A stretch of DNA of 64,000 nt from Cristatella mucedo (Eukaryota; Bryozoa; Phylactolaemata; Cristatellidae): NCBI GenBank assembly GCA_009760855.2, contig WPIO01000063.1:2381501-2445500 (forward strand). The letters run 5' to 3'. This document shows positions 58,620 through 64,000 of the stretch, one piece after another (position 1 is the first letter of the stretch; every line of letters starts with the position of its first letter). Below the pieces are notes generated by a model. The model was not told the DNA's origin, did no database searches, and saw only the letters and a list, made by a program, of their open reading frames with translations. A program made the translations under genes and the position numbers.

Positions 58620-59080
58620 CCGATCATATATCTCGATTCCGAAACAATGGATGAGTACTTGCTGGATCTGCACTAAGCATTTCGCCCGACACTTCTTAGC
58701 TTAAATTGGTAACACGATAAGCTAGTCTGTTACTCAAGCTTTGGAAATCCAATTTTTACTTTCGCACTATTAGCATAGCTATCGCCTGTGTGCTCTATTT
58801 ATTTTGTCTTCAGCTTAAACATGGTGATGAGATTAAATAAGGAAAAATCCGACCCGGTAATGATTAACCAGAAGTGGATGAAGCTCATAATAAGATATTA
58901 AAACAAAAATGGTTGTGTCCTTTATAGCAATAGACCTGGCGTAAAACTAGTGGCTGAACTACTCAGAGCTGTTAAAAGAATTTTTAAAAATTAAGGTATT
59001 GACCGATAACGGATTTACGCGTATTCTGCTAAGTTTAGGAATTTCCAATCCGAAAATTTACACGTGCGTCCGTTGGAGTT
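58620..59080. other. No supported feature
   Basis: AT-rich sequence with no open frame of interest, leading into repeat D. Confidence 0.5.
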
Positions 59081-59441
59081 GAGGTGGCGGGAATGAAGAT
59101 GAGACCGAGTGAATTTTGGATGTTTTACAATGGCGATTGTAGTAATTCGACAAACGATAAGATTGCCGATACGTGGAATACAAAAGATTACTTTTATGTC
59201 GATTCCTGTGCAAATCCTCGTTTACCTTAGTATAAAGACTTTTCGATGGACTACCAAACGTTTACGTTTTATTCAGCTATGGGAAACTTTTATAATGAAT
59301 AGTTTTCATTCAAAGAAATTCATTTTCAAGGTATTATCAAATGCATTTGAAGAGATTATCGAGCAAAACAGATTAAATAGAGTCAGTGACCATTCCCGAT
59401 GAAAAGATGTTCACTACTACAGAATTTCTTCCTAAGAATAG
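59080..59441 (+). repeat. Repeat D, left part, interrupted by the solo LTR
   Basis: Starts 'aggtggcgggaatgaag' and follows 22,540-23,005 with many changes. It continues after the LTR at 60,768 with 'gttgcagctcacaaaaacg', equivalent to 'gttacagcttacaagaac' in the array. This demonstrates that the LTR is an insertion. Confidence 0.65.
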
Positions 59442-60763
59442 TGTAGCACTTTGCTGGCCTTGGCTGAATTTTAGCGCAAACAGGAGCTGTTTGGAGGCGG
59501 GCTAGAACTCCTTTGTCCTGGAGCAGTGAGCCAGAGAGGAGCGTCAGCGCGGCTAGAGAGCAAGAGCTTAAGAGCAAGCCAGGAAGCTGAGACCGGCGGT
59601 GGCGATTCGGCCTTCAGAATTGGTCCGATACCCGCGGAAGCTGCTGATGGATGTTGGCTGGCCTGTCAACCTCCGCCTTCACTCGGTCCAAGAAAGAATC
59701 GTCTGGAACCCATTAGCCATTCAAGCTGGACAGAGGGGACATTCCAGTGGCCTAGTGCCGGTATTAGTTCATTACAGTAATGGGCCAAGGTGTCCGGGCC
59801 CAATACCACTAAGCTCTTGCCCATTGTTTCAGCTAGGTATTTAAGAGTCGAGCGACGCTCGCTCTTGGCCTCGTGTCTTTTTGTCTTTGGTCCGGCTTCG
59901 ACGCCGTCGCACTTGTTTCTCTGAAAGCGAGGGAGGAGGGCGGGCTGTTCGCCGGCGATTGACGGAACAAGACGAGACAGCGCTAGGAGGATTCGGTGGA
60001 ACCCCACCAATACGGTCGTATCGCGCCCGAGCTGGCATTTTGTGTGTTCTTTCGTGTTTTGTGTTTCTTTTGTGTCGTGTGTGTGCGTGCTAGCACGTGG
60101 TCTCGGCATAGGGATTTGCCGGTGCGAGCTAGGCGTAGTTGGCGTGTGTGGAGCTCTAGTTCACCGGGTAGGGTTTAGGCTCCGGGTCGCGCTTCAGGGT
60201 GGAGAAGTATTTCCTCCGCAGGAGGGCTTAAGTTGGCGTGTGGGGAGTATTCCTGCCGCACTGCTGGAAACCGAGTTCTAGTTCTCCGGGTAGGGTTTAG
60301 ACTCCGGTTCGCACTTCAGTGTGAAGTATTCCCTCCGCTAGAGTGTTTAAGTTGGCGTGTTTGGGGTATTCCCTCGGCACAGGCAGGAACGGATTCCTAG
60401 TTCACCGGTTAGGGTTTAGGGTCCGGGTCGCGCTTAGTGTGGAGGAGTATTCCCTCCGCAAGAGTGTTAGTGTAGCTGAGAACGTGGGAGGAGTGTGGAG
60501 ATAAAGCTGAACTAGACGCGCAGCGACTTTGTGCACTTGCGAATAAAGTTCAGTAAAATCCCCAATCTGAGTGTTTTGCTTCCAACTCACGCCGCGGACT
60601 CACGACCCCCTTTAGTAACGGTAAGCAGGTCAGAGCTAGAAACGCTCGTTTCGTGGCGGCCAGCTTATTACGCGTAGGCGCGCACCGAACGGCATTAGGC
60701 GATAGGCTACGCCGCTAGGTAAGCGGCAGGTCAAGCTTACCCCGCCGAGCCTTCGGCGTTACA
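59442..60763 (+). mobile_element. Solo LTR of an LTR retrotransposon (about 1.32 kb)
   Basis: It begins TGTAGC and ends GTTACA (TG...CA, with TGTA/TACA terminal inversion) and is flanked by ATAG at 59,438-59,441 and 60,764-60,767. The empty site is visible in the array ('actaggttacagc', about 23,010). Inside are a TATA-like 'aggtatttaagag' at about 59,836, a CpG-rich region downstream, and AATAAA at about 60,542. No gag-pol is present, so it is a solo LTR from LTR-LTR recombination. Orientation is inferred from the TATA and AATAAA order. ORFs inside are spurious. Confidence 0.8.
60140..60480. repeat. Three tandem repeats of about 120 bp inside the LTR
   Basis: The block 'ctagttcaccgggtagggttta' recurs with variation at about 60,157, 60,280 and 60,396. 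Each is followed by 'ccgggtcgcgcttc..gtgtgg/aag..tattccctccgca'. It lies between the presumed TATA box and poly(A) signal, so it would be in the R/U5 part or the transcript leader. Confidence 0.75.
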
Positions 60764-60779
60764 ATAGGTTGCAGCTCAC

Positions 60780-61287
60780 AAAAACGCAAGTTGGTAGAGA
60801 TTATTGAAATGCCGTGTATTCCTAGATTTTAAAATTTCATCAAAAGACCACTCTTCCTTGAGTTGCAGCGTCTACAAGATTCTAAGACGACGTATCCATG
60901 AAAGAAAATTCATCCCTTGCTCAGAGTTGGACGAGGCAGCTATCAAGCACAAGGCCTCTGAAGAGTCCGAGATCGATGTGAACCGTTGCCTGATTTCTCT
61001 GTGATACTTTTGGGTAACATGCTATCTACTTTGCTGAGACTGTTTATGGGCTGTCCCCTACAATGCAACTCAAAACAGGACGTGCTTAGTGTAAAGTGCG
61101 GTCACGTGATTCGACAAAACCCACAGGCATGCCTTCTTTACTAGCCCACCATGGTATCGATATGATAGGTGAATAGGATCTAGTCGGTTTCACGGAGGTG
61201 TGCAGTGACTGGAGTGGTTTCCTATAAATCCGTATTGAAATCAATCTGAAATTTTACTTCTTTCAGTTCTCTCATAAGCTTCTATGC
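60780..61287 (-). repeat. Repeat D right part and R1
   Basis: From 60,790 the sequence follows 23,050-23,500 of the array, with R1 at 60,885-61,165 (minus frame 'YPKVSQRNQATV'). The hAT element is inserted just after. Confidence 0.6.
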
Positions 61288-63997
61288 CAGGGGTGTCCAA
61301 CACGTGGCCCGCGGGCCACAAATCGGCCCGCCGAGGTCTTCTATGCGGCCCGCAACGTTATCCAAAAAATATTTGTCACTCCATGTTTTTCGTTAATTTA
61401 ATCATTACAAGCGGCGATATAAGGTGCTGTGATGTACTTCACGCGTGCATGAAGCGTGAAGGTGGCCGATTGGCTATTTTCGCGTGAATGTAAAACAATC
61501 GATTTATTTCGCTAGCCTTCATATGAACATTTTAGCGTGCAGGGATAATATATTTGTGCTACAGCGGCCCCATTACGATCGCATTTTTAACGCTTCCGCA
61601 AGCGGAATTAACTGTTTCACACTGTGATTAGAAAAAATGAGCCATTTCTAAGCTGCTGCTGCACGAACTGGAATCAGTCAGGTAGGTTTTTCAAAAACGC
61701 GTATTGCTCAACTTACTTACTAATACTAAGATATTGCTGTGGCAAAGTATAAATTAATCAATTCGTAACCGATCTGTTTTTTTATTTCACAGAGAAAAAT
61801 GGCGGGGAATGTGAATGCTAGCAAAAACAAAAAATTGACGCAGAAGGAAGACTTTTCAAAGCATCTTGGACTGTAGACTATTTTGTAATGAAATGCTTCA
61901 GTAGGATAACGTGCCTAATATGCCAAGAAACAATTGCCGTTGCAAAGGAGTACAATGTTAAGCGACATTTTTCAACAAAGCATGGCGACATGTACAACAG
62001 CCTGACTGGTCAACTTCGAATGGATCGCGTAAACTCGTTGAAACAGAGCGTCATCGGACAGCAGTCATTGTTTACAGTAGTCAGCAATAAGTCTGAGGCT
62101 TCGATCAAAGTAAGTTTTTTAATAGCTGAAGCTATAGCTAAGCGGGAAAAGCATTTTCCGATGGTGAATTTGTTAAGGAATGCCTCAGGCTGTTTACTGG
62201 TGGGGTGTGTCTATAAAAGAAGTCAGAAGTAGAAAAAGTCAGTCATTCTCATCAAACGGTAGCGAGAAGAGTTGACAAACTCGCATCCAACATAGAAGAA
62301 AGTCTCACTAAAAGACTTGCTGAATGCGAATTTTTTTCTCTTGTGCTCGACGAATGCACGGACATTAGCGACACGGCTCAGCTGTCGGTGTTTGTATGCA
62401 GAGTAACAGGAAAGTTTGTCATTATCAAAGAACTGTTGGATATATGTTCAATGAAAGGCACTACAACTGGGAGGGATATTTTGGATCAGGTCAAGAGGGT
62501 CCTCACAAAATTTAATCTTCATGAAACTAAATTGATTGGTTTAACCACAGACGGAGCCCCTTCAATGACAGGTAGATACAATGGATTTGTAGCTTTAATG
62601 GTAAAATTAGTACCTCACAAAATTGTCAGTCATCACTGCATAATCAACCAAGAACAGCTATGTGTAAAGGTCTTGAGCATGCAACATGTAATGGACAACG
62701 TAGTTTCAACAGTCAATGTGATAAGGTCTCGCGAGCTAAACCACAGACAATTTCAGGCTTTCTTTGAAGAGTTGGGACCAGATCATTGTGATGTTATTTA
62801 TTTCTGCCAAGTCCGTTGGCTAAGTAGGGCAAACACGTTAGCCAGGTTATGGTCACTCCGGGAGGAAATGAAAACATTTATGACAGAAAAGGGAAAAGAT
62901 GTTGGCTTCCTCGATGAACAGCAGTGGTTGAATGACTTGGCTTTTTTGGTGGACATGACCAAACATCTTGCAGATCTTAATGTCAAACTCTAAGGTAAGG
63001 ATCAACTGGTCCATAAAATGTATGAGTGTGTTGTCGTGGTTGTGCAAAAGCTGAAAAATTTCCGGAAACACTTAGATCAGAAGAATCTGTTACATTTCAC
63101 AACAATAGCAACAAGATCGCCTGAAACCCTGGCTCATATGAAGTACTCCACTCTCGTTAGAAAACTTTTTGATGAATTTGAAGAGAGGTTTCAGGATTTC
63201 AAACAACATGCGGATGAAATGAACATGATTAGTAATCCATTTATTATCGATCCCTCTGATGCACCTGATGAATTTCCACTCGAACTAATCGACATTCATA
63301 ATGACAGCAATTTAAAAACTGCTTGTGATCAGCATGACCTTGTGACCTTTTACAAGCAGTAAGTTTCATCAGAGTCTTTTCCTAACCTAGCCAAACATGC
63401 TCGCAGGCATGTTGCACTTTTTGGCAGCACATATTGCAGTGAACAGCTTTTTTCCAGACTGAAAAGTGTGAAAACAAAGACTCGATCCTATCTCACAGAT
63501 GAACATTTATCAGGAATCCTTAGAATTGCCACATCCACTGTTGCAGTAGATGTCGACATTTTATGCAAACAGAAACAGCGCTAAATATCTCACTGATGCC
63601 TGCAGCTCAGAAGACATTGAATACCTGTGGCATTTAATTAATCCGAAGACATTGTTATTATGTGAGTCCTTGTCATGTAATTTTGTAAGTTTTATAAGTT
63701 TCTGTCTTCATGTTATTAACATAAAAATCCAAAAGTAAAAGATTGGCCATAATATCTATCGAATTATTTTCCAGGACGTATGATTAAATTTTTATTCTTT
63801 ATTATTAAAAAAAATTTATAATTAAGCTAAAAAATACTATTGTATTGCGGTTTATTTATTAAGTATAATAGTAATAGTCATAATAAATTACGATCTTATT
63901 TTCTGATGCGGTCAACCACGCCAATTTACATGTGGCCCACCGGACCTTTTAAATTTTTGAAATGTGGCCCCCAACGCAAAAAGATTGGACACCCCTG
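61288..63997 (+). mobile_element. hAT DNA transposon, nearly full length
   Basis: Terminal inverted repeats CAGGGGTGTCCAA at 61,288 and TTGGACACCCCTG ending at 63,997, with 'gtggcccgcgggcc' and 'atgtggccc' subterminal blocks. The 8 bases before it are TTCTATGC. Only TTC is visible after it, because the window ends, but this agrees with an 8-bp target duplication. The transposase reads in the plus direction. Confidence 0.92.
61799..63582 (+). pseudogene. hAT transposase (GTF2IRD2/ZBED-like), disabled
   Basis: ATG at 61,799 opens a short frame, with a frameshift before 61,861. The frame from about 61,861 reads 'ASWTVDYFVMKC' and a BED-type zinc finger 'CLICQETIAV...NVKRHFSTKHG' (Cys-x2-Cys...His-x5-His). 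A frameshift at about 62,215 follows. Next is the RNase H-like core, open from about 62,225 to 62,992: 'VARRVDKL', 'FFSLVLDECTDISDTAQL', 'LIGLTTDGAPSM', 'VRWLSRANTLARLWSL'. After a stop at 62,991 it continues from 63,000. A stop at 63,361 precedes the hATC dimerisation region ('LFGSTYCSEQLFSRLKSVK'). At least two frameshifts and two stops make it non-autonomous. Confidence 0.88.
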
Positions 63998-64000
63998 TTC

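Noticed and set aside
1-64000. CRISPR arrays, operons, ribosome binding sites or phage genes
   Set aside because: The window is eukaryotic. The only arrays are microsatellites, the LTR repeats and the 10.55-kb tandem units.

Overview
The window is eukaryotic, almost certainly from an animal and probably an invertebrate. It has spliced genes with GT-AG introns, L2-like LINEs, a tRNA-derived SINE, a hAT DNA transposon, a solo LTR and long CA microsatellites. I cannot name the species. The six-frame reading shows few long ORFs because the real genes are in short exons. I assembled those by eye from splice sites and protein family knowledge.

Positions 1-5.1 kb (minus strand) hold the 5' two thirds of a Rab GDP dissociation inhibitor gene. 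It has seven phase-consistent exons (297 codons) and runs off the left edge. Its introns hold a LINE tail, CT and CA microsatellites, a tRNA-derived SINE and a 39-bp palindrome. From 5.1 to 16 kb there is no intact gene. This stretch carries LINE A fragments on both strands, a dispersed repeat (R2), a decayed coding sequence, a CpG-rich block, and a composite repeat that recurs at 50.8-54.4 kb.

Positions 16,076-45,568 are a tandem array of a unit of about 10.55 kb, present two and four-fifths times. Units 1 and 2 are nearly identical. Unit 3 is nearly identical for 6.3 kb and then clearly more diverged. Each unit carries on its minus strand a compact three-exon gene not visible as an ORF. It encodes a 69-residue prepropeptide with a signal peptide, an acidic propiece, a Lys-Arg cleavage site, and a 20-residue cationic amphipathic helix followed by Gly-Arg-stop (an amidation signal). 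It has a TATA box and an AATAAA. This is the architecture of an alpha-helical antimicrobial peptide gene. Copies 1 and 2 are identical. Copy 3 has the same signal and propiece exons but nine of the first 16 mature residues are replaced, through ten nucleotide changes that are all nonsynonymous, in otherwise almost unchanged DNA. I regard this as the main discovery in the window. Each unit also has a 143-codon open frame of unknown function with a TATA box but ATT where ATG is expected, a possible second secreted-peptide gene, a SINE and an antisense LINE B.

Positions 45.6-58.6 kb are LINE-rich. They include the longest LINE B copy (endonuclease plus reverse transcriptase, disabled by frameshifts and stops), a second LINE B, two LINE A copies, and diverged copies of array segments. 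Positions 59.4-60.8 kb are a solo LTR with a 4-bp target duplication. Positions 61.3-64.0 kb are a nearly complete but disabled hAT transposon.
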